64,000 nucleotides of DNA from Aquamicrobium lusatiense (GCF_014201615.1 NZ_JACHEU010000004.1:196352-260351), one strand, 5' to 3'; numbered from the stretch's first letter, positions 17,100 through 26,432 are shown. The notes: a model not told the origin generated them from the sequence alone. Numbers and translations: made by a program.

Positions 17100-18517
17100 C
17101 GGTACGGCTTCGGGTCGTTGACGTCTGCTGCTACGAGCGGCCTTACCGGCTGCGCATCCCGTTTCGCTTCGGCATAAAGACCGCGACGGGCGGACGGCAG
17201 GCGGTTGTCTCGGTCCGCATCCGTCTGGAAAACGGGCAGGAAGCCACCGGCTGGGCGGCAGAGGCGCTGAGCGCCAAATGGTTCGACAAGAACCCTTCGC
17301 TCACCGATGACCAGAACCATCACCAGCTGCGCCGCTCCATCGAGCTGGCCGCCGAGGCCCGCCTCGGCTCCGGCCTGCAAACGGCATACGGGCTTTTCGA
17401 GACCAGCTATTTCGACCTGAATGATGCATGTGCCGCGCAGGCGCTCAATCCGCTGATCGCGAGCTTCGGCATGGCGATGCTCGACCGCGCCATTCTCGAT
17501 GCCCTGTGCCGGGCGAAGGGCACGAGTTTTGCGCAGGCCATGTCTGCCAATCTGGGGGGCATTCATACGGGGCCGCTGGTGCCGGAGCTGGATGGTTTCG
17601 ATCTCGATGCTTTCCTTGGTTCCCGTCATCCCGCATTGAGCATCGACATCCGCCACACCGTGGGGCTGGTCGATCCGCTGGTTCCCGGCGATCAGGAAAG
17701 CCGCGTCAATGACGGTTTGCCGGAGACGCTGTCGGAAGTCATCGCGACCTATGGCTGCCGCTACTACAAGATCAAGATCGGCGGCGATGCGGACGCGGAT
17801 CTGGACCGGCTCGGCCGGATCGCTGCGCTGCTGGACCAAAGCGGCATCGATTACCGCGTGACCCTCGACGGCAACGAACAGTTCGCCGATGGTGAGGCCA
17901 TTGCAGCATTCTTCGCGCGGGTGGAAGCCGATCCGGCGCTGCGCCGGTTCAGCAGGTCTCTCCTGTGCCTCGAACAGCCGGTGCGGCGTGACCGCGCGCT
18001 GGCAGAGCCGGTGGACCGTCTTGCCGCCCGCATTCCGGTGATCATCGATGAATCGGATGGTGGGCTGGATGCGTTCCCGACAGCCCGCGCGCTCGGCTAT
18101 ACGGGCGTGTCGTCGAAGACCTGCAAGGGCTTCTACAAGTCGATACTGAACGCAGCCCGGGCTCAGGCCTGGAACGGCGACGGCGCGTCGCGCTATTTCC
18201 TCTCTGCTGAAGACCTGACCTGCGAACCCGGCATTTCCCTGCAGCAGGATCTCGCGCTCGTCAGCTGGCTGGGGCTCACCCATGTGGAGAAGAATGCCCA
18301 TCATTTCATAGATGGCTTCGGCAATCGTCCTCACGGTGAAGCGCAGGCTTTTCTGGCCGCGCATGGCGACCTTTATCATCTCCAGAACGGTGTTGTCCGG
18401 CTGAGGCTCGAAGGTGGCAGGGTCGCGATCGGCTCGCTCGCAGCTTCCGGATTCGGAACGGCATTGTCGCCTGATATTGCCGGTCTGGAGCCCATGCCTC
18501 CCGCAGACTGGAGTTAG
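17096..18517 (+). CDS. Enolase-superfamily (mandelate racemase/muconate cycloisomerase-like) enzyme
   Basis: 473 residues, somewhat longer than typical members. Enolase-superfamily elements are visible: an acid/base KxK motif (YYKIKIGG), three carboxylate metal ligands in VTLDGNEQF, LLCLEQPVRRD and PVIIDESDGG, and a Lys in GVSSKTCKGFYKS on the opposite face, as in the muconate-lactonizing subgroup. Such enzymes abstract a proton alpha to a carboxylate for dehydration, racemisation or cycloisomerisation. Start codon overlaps the ATPase stop. With the DHDPS-like and epimerase-like genes it suggests breakdown of an acid sugar or similar hydroxy acid (inference); the exact reaction is not determinable. 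Confidence 0.78.
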   Translation: MTVRLRVVDVCCYERPYRLRIPFRFGIKTATGGRQAVVSVRIRLENGQEATGWAAEALSAKWFDKNPSLTDDQNHHQLRRSIELAAEARLGSGLQTAYGLFETSYFDLNDACAAQALNPLIASFGMAMLDRAILDALCRAKGTSFAQAMSANLGGIHTGPLVPELDGFDLDAFLGSRHPALSIDIRHTVGLVDPLVPGDQESRVNDGLPETLSEVIATYGCRYYKIKIGGDADADLDRLGRIAALLDQSGIDYRVTLDGNEQFADGEAIAAFFARVEADPALRRFSRSLLCLEQPVRRDRALAEPVDRLAARIPVIIDESDGGLDAFPTARALGYTGVSSKTCKGFYKSILNAARAQAWNGDGASRYFLSAEDLTCEPGISLQQDLALVSWLGLTHVEKNAHHFIDGFGNRPHGEAQAFLAAHGDLYHLQNGVVRLRLEGGRVAIGSLAASGFGTALSPDIAGLEPMPPADWS

Positions 18518-18772
18518 CCCGCTCCCCGCGCAGAAGCGTCCTGATGCCCTGCCGCGCGTGGGCATGAGCGCCGTGGATTTGCGGTGGCGATTGGGGCAGC
18601 TGCTGTACCCAACAAGGGCTGGTACATTTGCCTCAGGGGCAGTGATCCTTGCCAACATCAAACTATTTCTGAACAACGGCACCTGTCGGGGCCGTCAGCC
18701 ACGGCTGAGAGGCGGTAGGGGCCAGCCCCGGCCGGAACCCTGCCTGATGAAATGAATAATGAAAGGGAAGAT

Positions 18773-20323
18773 ATGAACGGCGCCGACATGCTTTGCGATG
18801 TGCTTCTGGTGAACGACATTGACGTTTGCTTCGCCAATCCGGGAACCTCCGAAATGCATTTCGTTGCCGCGCTTGATCGCAAGCCGCAGATGCGCTGCGT
18901 GCTGGGTCTGGCCGAGGGCGTTGTGACAGGCGCCGCCGACGGTTACGCGCGCATGGCCGACAAGCCTGCCGCCACCCTGCTGCATACGGGGCCGGGGCTC
19001 GCCAACGGTCTTGCCAATCTGCACAATGCCCGCCGCGCCCGCACACCCATGGTCAATGTGGTGGGCGATCATGCCACCTATCATCTGAAGCATGATGCGC
19101 CGCTGACAAGTGACATCGAAGGCCTTGCCCGGCCCATGTCGCACTGGGTTGGCCGTATCGAGAGCGCCGCCGGAGTGCGCACGCGCACGGAAGAGGCTTA
19201 TCGCGAGGCGCAGATGCGCCGGGGTGTCTCGACGCTGATCCTGCCGGCGGACGCGGCGTGGGGCGAGGTTCAGCCCGAAACGCTCGGCCCCGTAACCCTG
19301 CCGCAACCGCCCGCCATTTCCGCTGACCTGCTTTCCGCTGCCGGAGCGGCGTTGCGCAGCGGCAGGCGCGCGGTCATCATTCTGGCCGGCCGGGCGCTGC
19401 GCGCCGGTGCCCTCGAAACCGCGGGGCGCATCGCGGCTGCCACCGGTGCGGCGCTGTTTTCGCAGACCTCCGACCGCACCGCGCGGGGTGCCGGCAGGGT
19501 TGCGGCCCGTCCTGTGCCTTACAATGTCGATCAGGCGGTGCAGGCATTGCGCGAGTTCGAGGTGGCGATCTGCCTCGGCGGGCATGCGCCGGTCGGGTTC
19601 TTCGCCTATCCCGGCAAGCCCGGCGCGATGCTGCCGGCCGACTGCGAGGTCATCCAGCTTGCAGAGCATGAGCACGATCTGGCCGGCGCGCTTGAGGCGC
19701 TTGCCGCCGAAATCGGCGTGCGCGGCGATGCTCCGTTCGTGGCCGGTCGTTTCAACCAGCGCGAGATCGCTGCTCCGAATGGCGTGCTCGATGCGGACAG
19801 CATTTCCGTGGCGGTGGCGCGCGCTCTGCCTGAAGACGCAATCCTGATCGATGAGGCGATCACCTCGGGCGGGCGTCTGACGGCGTTGTCGCCGGGGCTC
19901 GTTCCGCATGACCATGTGCCGCTGACGGGCGGCGCGATCGGCGAAGGCATTCCGCTGGCGGTTGGTGCCGCCATTGCCTGTCCGCAGCGCAAGGTGGTGG
20001 CCATGCAGGCCGACGGCAGCGGCATGTACACCGTGCAGGGCCTGTGGACGCAGGCGCGCGAAAATCTCGATGTGGTGACAGTCATTCTGTCAAACCGTGC
20101 CTATGCCATTTTGCAGGGCGAAATGCGCAATGTCGGCGTCAACAATTTTGGGCGCAACGCACGGCGCATGCTCGATCTGGATTCGCCCGACCTCGACTGG
20201 TGCCTGATCGCGCGCGGCATGGGTGTGGAAGCTGCCCGTGCCGACACGATCGAACAATTCATCGATCTGTTCGGGACGGCGCTGACGAGAAAAGGGCCGT
20301 TCCTGATCGAGGCGCGGATCTGA
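18773..20323 (+). CDS. Thiamine-diphosphate-dependent enzyme (acetolactate synthase/benzoylformate decarboxylase-like)
   Basis: 516 residues from the ATG at 18773, chosen because AAAGGGAAG lies just upstream; an ATG at 18752 is possible. The N-terminal PYR domain has FANPGTSEMHFV and the catalytic Glu in VLGLAEGVVTGAADGYARM; the ThDP-binding GDGS-like motif is AMQADGSGMYTVQGLWTQARENLDV with a trailing NNFGRN. Residues that bind FAD in true acetolactate synthases are not obvious. Members of this 'acetolactate synthase large subunit' group have mixed or unknown functions (2-keto acid decarboxylation or carboligation). It lies 255 nt after the enolase-superfamily gene; whether it belongs to the same unit is unclear. 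Confidence 0.8.
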   Translation: MNGADMLCDVLLVNDIDVCFANPGTSEMHFVAALDRKPQMRCVLGLAEGVVTGAADGYARMADKPAATLLHTGPGLANGLANLHNARRARTPMVNVVGDHATYHLKHDAPLTSDIEGLARPMSHWVGRIESAAGVRTRTEEAYREAQMRRGVSTLILPADAAWGEVQPETLGPVTLPQPPAISADLLSAAGAALRSGRRAVIILAGRALRAGALETAGRIAAATGAALFSQTSDRTARGAGRVAARPVPYNVDQAVQALREFEVAICLGGHAPVGFFAYPGKPGAMLPADCEVIQLAEHEHDLAGALEALAAEIGVRGDAPFVAGRFNQREIAAPNGVLDADSISVAVARALPEDAILIDEAITSGGRLTALSPGLVPHDHVPLTGGAIGEGIPLAVGAAIACPQRKVVAMQADGSGMYTVQGLWTQARENLDVVTVILSNRAYAILQGEMRNVGVNNFGRNARRMLDLDSPDLDWCLIARGMGVEAARADTIEQFIDLFGTALTRKGPFLIEARI

Positions 20324-20353
20324 AGCCTTGCCTGAAGGCTGATCGTAAATCGC

Positions 20354-20379
20354 AAAGGGGGTGCCGAGGCATCCCCTTT
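20354..20379. terminator. Hairpin between convergent genes
   Basis: AAAGGGGGTGCC and GGCATCCCCTTT form a 12-bp stem with one wobble pair and a GA loop between the ThDP-enzyme stop and the kinase stop. It ends in TTT on the + strand and, read on the - strand, also in TTT, so it could act in both directions, though the T-runs are short. Confidence 0.5.
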
Positions 20380-22028
20380 CAGCAGGCGCGCATGTCGCGG
20401 TAGACCAGCTGCAAAGCCTTGAAGGCTGCGTAGCGCTCTGCGTGCAGATCGGCGATGGCGCCTGTCGCGGGCTGATGGACGCTGCCGGAAGCCGAAAGCT
20501 GCGCCATCGCTTCGCCCATCGTGGCGAAGGCGCCGCCGGCGACCGCACCCAGAATGGCGGAACCCAGCAATACGGGCTCTTCGGTGCGCGGCGCCACCAC
20601 CGGTTTGCCGCCGGCTTCCGCCAGCAGGGTGCGCACGAAATCGCTCTGCCCGGCACCGCCGCTGATCACCACCTGTTCGACATGGGCACCGGCTTCGGCC
20701 TGAACCTCGATGATCTGGCGCAGCCCGTAACCGATGCTGCAGATGCCGGCGACATAGAGCGCGACGAGGCTGTCGAGATCGTCTTCCATGCCAAGACCTG
20801 CGATCACGGCCCGCGCCTCGGGGTCGGCGAAGGGGGCGCGGTTGCCGAGGAATTCGGGCACGACATGCAGCCCCTTCACCAGCCGCACGGCCTCCGTGGC
20901 GGTGCCGGCACGCTCAAGGGCGAGGTCGGCGAGCAGCACGGGAAGGGCGACGCCCTTCGCATCGGCGCGGGCTTTCGCTGCGCCATGGGCGGGATGCATG
21001 GCGATAAGCCGTTCGATGGCCGCACCCGCTGCGCTCTGGCCGCCTTCGTTCAGCCACATGCCCGGCACCATGGCTGAATAATAGGGACCCCAGACGCCGG
21101 GAACGAACACCGGCTCGCTGGTCGAGGTCATGGTGCAGGAGGACGTGCCGAAGACATAGGCGAGGTTGCGCTGCGGCTCGCCGCCGATGCCGACCGTGCC
21201 GATGCCTCCCGCATGCGCGTCGATCATCCCGGCGGCCACGGCGGTGCCCGCGACGAGACCCATGGCTGCGGCTGCCTCTTCAGTCAGGCCGCTGCCGAGC
21301 GCGGTGCCCGGCTCGACGATGCGCGTGCCGATGCGCGAAAAACCTTCATCGGCAAGCACATCGAGGCCGATCTTGCGGAAGTAGCTTTCATCCCAGCGCT
21401 GTTCATGGGCGAGATAGGTCCATTTGCAGGTGACGGTGCAGATGGAACGGGCGAGATCGTCGCTGGCGCGCCATGTCAGATAGTCGGCGAGGTCGAAGAA
21501 TTGCCATGCGGCGTCGAAGATCTGCGGCCGGTTTTCCTTCAACCACAGAAGCTTGGGTGTTTCCATTTCCGGCGAAATGCGCTCGCCGACATAGCGCAGC
21601 ACCGGATGGCCGAGTTTGTTGATGCGCTCCGCCTGTTCTGTGGCGCGGTGGTCCATCCACACGATGATGTCGCGGCCGGCATCTTCGCAGGGGCCAACCG
21701 CAAGCGGTGTTCCGCCTTCGCCCAGCACCACCAGCGAGCAGGTGGCGTCGAAGCCGATGCCGGCCACGGAAGCCGGATCGATACGGGCTGCCGCGACAGC
21801 CTCCTTCACGCTGGCGCAGACGGCGTCCCAGATTTCAGCGCTCGACTGCTCGACCATCGATCCCGCTTCGCGAAAAAGGGCGATGTCGCGTTTTGCGGTG
21901 GCCAGCATCCGGCCTTCGAGGTCGAACAGGCCAGCGCGGGCACTTCCTGTGCCGACATCGATACCGATCACATAGCGGTTGGCTCGGGCCGTATCGCGCG
22001 GCGCGGAAGCACCGGTCGTCGTGCTCAT
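20379..22028 (-). CDS. FGGY-family pentulose kinase (D-ribulokinase-like)
   Basis: 549 residues from the ATG at 22028. It has the FGGY ATPase fold (actin/hexokinase type): YVIGIDVGTGSARAGLFD phosphate-1 motif, IGFDATCSLVVLG, VWMDHRATEQAERIN with the catalytic Asp, and the phosphate-2 region AAGMIDAHAGGIGTVG. The FDATCSLV motif is typical of the ribulokinase subgroup that includes human FGGY, which phosphorylates D-ribulose. With the SDR dehydrogenase next to it this fits oxidation of ribitol or another pentitol to a pentulose, then phosphorylation. It is the last gene of a - strand operon. Confidence 0.88.
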   Translation of the reverse strand: MSTTTGASAPRDTARANRYVIGIDVGTGSARAGLFDLEGRMLATAKRDIALFREAGSMVEQSSAEIWDAVCASVKEAVAAARIDPASVAGIGFDATCSLVVLGEGGTPLAVGPCEDAGRDIIVWMDHRATEQAERINKLGHPVLRYVGERISPEMETPKLLWLKENRPQIFDAAWQFFDLADYLTWRASDDLARSICTVTCKWTYLAHEQRWDESYFRKIGLDVLADEGFSRIGTRIVEPGTALGSGLTEEAAAAMGLVAGTAVAAGMIDAHAGGIGTVGIGGEPQRNLAYVFGTSSCTMTSTSEPVFVPGVWGPYYSAMVPGMWLNEGGQSAAGAAIERLIAMHPAHGAAKARADAKGVALPVLLADLALERAGTATEAVRLVKGLHVVPEFLGNRAPFADPEARAVIAGLGMEDDLDSLVALYVAGICSIGYGLRQIIEVQAEAGAHVEQVVISGGAGQSDFVRTLLAEAGGKPVVAPRTEEPVLLGSAILGAVAGGAFATMGEAMAQLSASGSVHQPATGAIADLHAERYAAFKALQLVYRDMRAC

Positions 22029-22078
22029 GGGTACACTCTCAAGACTCAAAAAGAGGACGAAGGGGCGGGCTTCCCCTC

Positions 22079-22807
22079 TTACAGATCGACGCTGTTTGGC
22101 AGGATGACCAGATCGCGAATGGTGACGTTGCGCGGGCGCGACAGCATGAACAGCACGGCTTCGGCCACTTCCTTCGGCTGCATCAGGCTGCCATTGGCGA
22201 GCGCCTCCTCCATCTTGGCTTTCGGCCAGTCGTCGAGCAGGGCCGTCACCACCGGGCCAGGCAATACCGCGCCGACGCGCACACCATGCTGCGCCACCTG
22301 ACGGCGGGTGGAATGAACGAAGGCCTGCACGGCGAATTTCGAGGCGGTGTAGATCGGCTCCCACACTACCGGCACCACACCGGCGATGGAGCTGGTGAAC
22401 AGGATGTCGCCGCTCTTCTGCGCGATCATGTGTGGCAGCACCGCATGGACCGAGCGGAACGCGGCGTTGATGTTGAGGTTGAGCATCCGGTCCCATGCGT
22501 CGGGATCGCCTTCGGCCACCGGCCCGCCGATATAGGCGCCGGCATTGGCGTGGAAAATGTCGAGACGACCGGCAGCGTCGAGAATACGCGGCAACATGCC
22601 CGACACGTCTGACGGCGAAAGAAGGTCGACCACCAGCGGTCTGGCGCGTTCGCCCAGCTCGGCGCACAGGGTTTCGAGACGGCCCGCGGCCCGGTCGATC
22701 AGCATCACCGTGGCCCCTTCGGCCAGCAGCGTGCGCGCGCATTCGAGGCCGATGCCCGATGCCGCGCCGGTGATGGCCGCGACCTTGCCCTTCATGATTT
22801 CCGCCAT
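22079..22807 (-). CDS. Short-chain dehydrogenase, ribitol 2-dehydrogenase-like
   Basis: 242 residues. The classical SDR elements are present: TGAASGIG cofactor loop, Asp after beta-2 (LIDRAAGR) favouring NAD, NAG in FHANAGAY, and the active site FTSSIAGV...YTASKFA. It resembles ribitol 2-dehydrogenases and would oxidise a polyol to a ketose, matching the kinase 50 nt downstream. It is 19 nt downstream of the ABC permease gene, so in the same operon. Confidence 0.85.
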   Translation of the reverse strand: MAEIMKGKVAAITGAASGIGLECARTLLAEGATVMLIDRAAGRLETLCAELGERARPLVVDLLSPSDVSGMLPRILDAAGRLDIFHANAGAYIGGPVAEGDPDAWDRMLNLNINAAFRSVHAVLPHMIAQKSGDILFTSSIAGVVPVVWEPIYTASKFAVQAFVHSTRRQVAQHGVRVGAVLPGPVVTALLDDWPKAKMEEALANGSLMQPKEVAEAVLFMLSRPRNVTIRDLVILPNSVDL

Positions 22808-22826
22808 GATGTTTCCTTCCTGTGGA

Positions 22827-24104
22827 TCAGGCTCTGCCGTGGCTGACGCGGGAGCGGCGGGCGAGCGAATCGACGATGACGGCGATGGCCAGAACCGCGC
22901 CGGTGATCATGTAGCGCAGCGAAGAGCTGAGATTGAGCAGTGTCAGGCCGTTGGAAATGGCCTGAATGACGATGATGCCGAGCAGGGCGGAATAGGCGCT
23001 GCCGCGTCCGCCGAACAGGCTGGTTCCGCCGATGACGGCAGCCGCGATGGCATTGAGATTGACGTCGCCGGTGCCGGCCTGCTGGCTGGAGGAGGCAAGG
23101 CGGGAGGCGGCCAGAATGCCGCCAAGGGCTGCCAGCGTCGAGCACAGCATGAAGGCCGACATGTAGATGCGGCGCACATTGATGCCGGAACGCCGTGCGG
23201 CTTCGCGATTGCCGCCGACGGCGAACATGGAGCGGCCCCAGCGGGTGCGGGTCAGCGCATAGTCCAGCAGCACCACCAGTGCCACGAACAGGCCGAACAT
23301 CCACGGCACGCCGCGCCCCAGATTGAGATAGTAGACGGCGAACTGGATGACCACGGTGAACAGACCGGCCTTGAAGGCAAGCGCGCCGAGCGGTTGCGAG
23401 GAAAGGCCGACGGCATGGCGGCGGGCGCGGTTGCGCAGGCCCAGCACCACCATCACCACACCGGGAAGCAGCGCCAGCAGATGGGATGTCCAGCCCGGCA
23501 TCACCATGACCTGTCCGAAACGCACCAGCGGCGAGGCATAGGGCAGGTTGATGGAGCCGGTCGGACCCAGAATGTAAAGCTGCAGGCCAAGCAGGGCCAG
23601 AAGTCCGGCCAGCGTGGCGACGAAGCTCGGCATGCCCAGCCTGTTGTAGAGCATGGCGTAGAGCGCGCCCATCGCGGCTCCGGCAGCAAGTGCGACGGCA
23701 ATACCGCCGGCAATCGGCCAGCCGGCATTGACCCACAAGACGCCGATGATGGCCGAGGCCAGACCGCTCATCGAGCCAACCGACAGGTCGATTTCGCCCA
23801 GCAGCAGCACGCACACGATGCCAAGCGAAATAACGCCGATGGTGGCGCTGTCGAACAGCAGATTCACCAGATTGTTGGGTGCGAGGAAAACCGGATTAAG
23901 GATGCTGAACACGGTGGAGATGACGATCAGCCCCACTGCAACCGGCAGCATGCCGAGATCGCCGGTGCGGACGCGCGCGAAGAAGCTGCGCACCATGCCG
24001 CCAATGCTCTCATCGGGGCGCACGCGCTCGTCGGAACGGTCGAGCGCCGCTTCTGCGGTGGCATTCTCATCGGATGAGGGTTTGGTGGAAACTGGCGTGG
24101 TCAT
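22827..24104 (-). CDS. Sugar ABC transporter permease (ribose/xylose type)
   Basis: 425 residues, longer than RbsC (~320) and similar to XylH, with an acidic cytoplasmic N-terminal tail of ~55 residues before the first helix ([19 protein letters not shown]). About ten membrane helices and the carbohydrate-importer-2 signatures [24 protein letters not shown] and [16 protein letters not shown] are visible. Its start overlaps the stop of the ATPase gene. Likely substrate is a pentitol or pentose, from the downstream dehydrogenase and kinase. Confidence 0.9.
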   Translation of the reverse strand: MTTPVSTKPSSDENATAEAALDRSDERVRPDESIGGMVRSFFARVRTGDLGMLPVAVGLIVISTVFSILNPVFLAPNNLVNLLFDSATIGVISLGIVCVLLLGEIDLSVGSMSGLASAIIGVLWVNAGWPIAGGIAVALAAGAAMGALYAMLYNRLGMPSFVATLAGLLALLGLQLYILGPTGSINLPYASPLVRFGQVMVMPGWTSHLLALLPGVVMVVLGLRNRARRHAVGLSSQPLGALAFKAGLFTVVIQFAVYYLNLGRGVPWMFGLFVALVVLLDYALTRTRWGRSMFAVGGNREAARRSGINVRRIYMSAFMLCSTLAALGGILAASRLASSSQQAGTGDVNLNAIAAAVIGGTSLFGGRGSAYSALLGIIVIQAISNGLTLLNLSSSLRYMITGAVLAIAVIVDSLARRSRVSHGRA

Positions 24105-24928
24105 GCTCTTGCCCCGCTGATGCCGTCGGTTTTATTGCCGGCGTCCAGACGGGCGCGGCGACGCGACACTGCGTTTTCGGTGGCGCCGGTAATGGCGGTC
24201 ACGAGTTCGTTGTTGGTGGCGTCCGGGCTGAAAACGCCATTGTTGCGCCCAAGGCGCAGCACCACGACGCGGTCAGCCACGGCACGGACGTCTTCCATAT
24301 TGTGGCTGATGATGATGACGCCGAGGCCGCGATCGCGCACCCGCTCGATGAGGTTCAGCACTTCCGCCGTCTGGGCTACGCCAAGGGCCGCGGTGGGCTC
24401 GTCCAGCATGATGATCTTGGGATCGAGCAGCAGCGAGCGGGCGATGGCGACCGTCTGGCGCTGACCGCCCGACAGGGAAGCGACCGGCTCGCGAACTGAG
24501 GGGATGCGCGCGGCAAGTTCGCGCAGCAGCGTCCATGCCTTCACCTCCATGGCCACCTCGTCGAGGTTCCATGGCGACAGCTCATGGCCGAGAAACAGAT
24601 TGGCGACGACGTCGAGGTTCTCGCACAGCGCCAGATCCTGAAACACCGTGGCGATGCCCAGTTCCAGCGCCCGCCCAGGGCTGTCGAGCGATACGGTTTC
24701 GCCGCAGAATTCGATGGTGCCGGAGGACGGCTGATGCACGCCGGCCAGAATCTTGATGAGCGTCGATTTGCCAGCGCCATTGTCGCCGACCAGCGCCACC
24801 ACCTCGCCCGCATGAACATCGAGATCGATGTCGGTCAGCGCCGAAACGGCCCCGAAGTTCTTGGAGATCTGGCGAAGTTTAAGGATGGGGCTGCCCGGTT
24901 GTGGGCCTGCGCCGGCTTGCTGGTTCAT
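24101..24928 (-). CDS. Sugar ABC transporter ATP-binding protein (single NBD)
   Basis: 275 residues from the ATG at 24928. Walker A GDNGAGKST, signature LSGGQRQTV and Walker B IIMLDEPTAALG are intact. Ribose/xylose importers usually have an ATPase with two fused domains (~500 residues); here there is one domain, as in the FrcA-type fructose importer group of rhizobia, so it should work as a homodimer. It lies 64 nt after the binding-protein gene with a strong hairpin between them. Confidence 0.9.
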   Translation of the reverse strand: MNQQAGAGPQPGSPILKLRQISKNFGAVSALTDIDLDVHAGEVVALVGDNGAGKSTLIKILAGVHQPSSGTIEFCGETVSLDSPGRALELGIATVFQDLALCENLDVVANLFLGHELSPWNLDEVAMEVKAWTLLRELAARIPSVREPVASLSGGQRQTVAIARSLLLDPKIIMLDEPTAALGVAQTAEVLNLIERVRDRGLGVIIISHNMEDVRAVADRVVVLRLGRNNGVFSPDATNNELVTAITGATENAVSRRRARLDAGNKTDGISGARA

Positions 24929-24957
24929 CTTTGAATGGCCTCTGCTTGGCAGGATAA

Positions 24958-24983
24958 GCCCGGCCGGCCGGAGCCGGCCGGGC
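24958..24983 (-). promoter_or_regulatory. Strong stem-loop between binding-protein and ATPase genes
   Basis: A perfect 10-bp GC stem (GCCCGGCCGG / CCGGCCGGGC) with a 6-nt loop sits 9 nt after the binding-protein stop. No T-run follows. This placement matches 3' stabilisers or partial terminators that raise binding-protein output over the membrane components. Confidence 0.65.
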
Positions 24984-24992
24984 ACAGGCATA

Positions 24993-26039
24993 TTACTCGG
25001 TAATGCCGAGCTTCTTGCAAGCCTCGGCATATTCGCCGGTGCAGACCTGCTCAGCGGTCTGGATGCCCTTGTCGAAGATTTCAGCCTTGATGTTCTCAGA
25101 CGTCACCACTGCCGGAACGAACAGCTCCGAAGGCGTGTCGTAGAGCGTGGTCTTCGCCTCGGGCGTTTCGCCCTTCACGAACTGCACGGCCACCTTTGCA
25201 GCGGCAGCGGCAACGATCTCCGAAGGCTTGGAGATGGTGTTGTACTGGTCGCCGGCGATGATCAGCTGCAGGGCGGCGATGGTGGCGTCATTGCCGGTCA
25301 CCGGAGGAACGGGCTGCACGCCAGCGGCCTTGAAGGCTGCAATGACGCCGCCGCCGGTGCCGTCATTGGCGGCAACCACGCCCCTGATCTTGTCGCCGAA
25401 GCGGGTGATCTGGCCGGCGGCCCATTCCTGCGCCTTCGGCGGCGCCCATTCCGGCGTGTCGAACTCGGCGAGCGTCTCGAAACCGGATTCCTTCAGGCCC
25501 CGATGGATGCCGTCGCGGATCAGGCCTGCGGCAGCGTCGGTCGGCGAGCCGTTGACCTGCAGCACGCCCGCGCCATCCTCGACGCCATTCGCCTTCATGT
25601 GGTCGACCAGGGATTTGGAGATGGCGTAGCCGATGCCTTCATTGTCGAAGGAGACATAGTAGTCGGCCGGCTTGTCCGGGATCGGGCGGTCATAGGCGAC
25701 GACCTTGACGCCCTGCGAATGGGCTATCTCGACGAGACCCGCTGCGGCAGCGGAGTCGACCGGATCGAGCACGATGACCTTGGCGCCCTGCGCGATCACC
25801 GAGTTGAACTGCTGCTGCTGGAGCGAGGCGTCGGCATTGGCGTTCTGGTAGATGACCGTGCAGCTGGCGCACAGCTTCTCCATCTCTGCCTTGAAGCCCG
25901 GATAGTCATGCTCCTCGTAACGCGTCGATGCCTGATCCGGCATCAGGAACGCGACGGTGGCGGCTTCATCTGCCTGCGCCTGCGCCGTGCACAGAACGCC
26001 GGCGGCAGCCGTCGCCATCAGGAAAGTGCGGAAATTCAT
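24993..26039 (-). CDS. Sugar ABC transporter substrate-binding protein (xylose/ribose type)
   Basis: 348 residues from the ATG at 26039, preceded by GGAGGA. Signal peptide MNFRTFLMATAAAGVLCTAQAQA, cut before DEAATV. The mature protein is a periplasmic-binding-protein type 1 (VAFLMPDQASTRYEEHDYPGFKAEM, VIVLDPVDSAAAAGLV, VVAYDRPIPD, VVAANDGTGGGVIAAFKAAG), close in pattern to XylF. Four cysteines in the mature part could give two disulphides. First gene of the pentitol operon. Confidence 0.9.
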   Translation of the reverse strand: MNFRTFLMATAAAGVLCTAQAQADEAATVAFLMPDQASTRYEEHDYPGFKAEMEKLCASCTVIYQNANADASLQQQQFNSVIAQGAKVIVLDPVDSAAAAGLVEIAHSQGVKVVAYDRPIPDKPADYYVSFDNEGIGYAISKSLVDHMKANGVEDGAGVLQVNGSPTDAAAGLIRDGIHRGLKESGFETLAEFDTPEWAPPKAQEWAAGQITRFGDKIRGVVAANDGTGGGVIAAFKAAGVQPVPPVTGNDATIAALQLIIAGDQYNTISKPSEIVAAAAAKVAVQFVKGETPEAKTTLYDTPSELFVPAVVTSENIKAEIFDKGIQTAEQVCTGEYAEACKKLGITE

Positions 26040-26432
26040 GGTGTCCTCCTTGTAAACGACAAATCCGTGCCGGGAAGTTGATGCCCTGAAACCGGCACGG
26101 ACCGGGTCAAAGGCCGGGAGCCTCATGCGCGACGTCTCGGAACTGCTCCACGACGTGGCACATGCACCGGTTCAAGCTTCAGAATACTCCCGAACGCCTC
26201 CCGATCGGTCTTCGATATGCAACCGCCTTCATCGATTGTGCATGATAGCTCAATCGATGAAGCAAAAATTGCCACCTTCAGATATTGATGTCAAGCTGGC
26301 GCAAATCAGACGGGGTGGATAAGAGCTTTACGCTGCGTCTTATGCATGGCGGGCACTGCCTCGCAGGTGAAAAGCGCGGGAGATGGCGGCAGCGCGGGGG
26401 GAAGCGGAGCGGCCACAGAGGAGAGAATTCTG
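26040..26432. other. Divergent promoter region of the pentitol operon and lacI-type gene
   Basis: 393 nt between the divergently transcribed binding-protein and LacI genes. It holds the double operator at 26228-26261 (separate entry). Clear -35/-10 pairs were not identified on either strand, and short open frames here lack coding character. Confidence 0.5.
26228..26261. promoter_or_regulatory. Double LacI-type operator (inverted repeat)
   Basis: TTCATCGATTG (26228-26238) and CAATCGATGAA (26251-26261) are perfect inverted copies separated by 12 nt. Each arm has its own ATCGAT palindromic centre, like LacI-family operators, so this may be two operators about 23 bp (two helical turns) apart. 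It lies 189 nt from the binding-protein start and 172 nt from the regulator start, placed to control one or both. Confidence 0.72.

Noticed and set aside
10568..18517. Sulfoquinovose or taurine breakdown locus, suggested by the SsuABC-like transporter
   Set aside because: No sulfatase, sulfolyase, monooxygenase or SQ-specific dehydrogenase genes are present; transporter type alone is not enough.
22545..24077. A 510-codon + strand frame over the sugar permease
   Set aside because: Low-complexity His/Gly/Asp-rich translation typical of an antisense shadow of a GC-rich membrane-protein gene; the - strand permease is clear.
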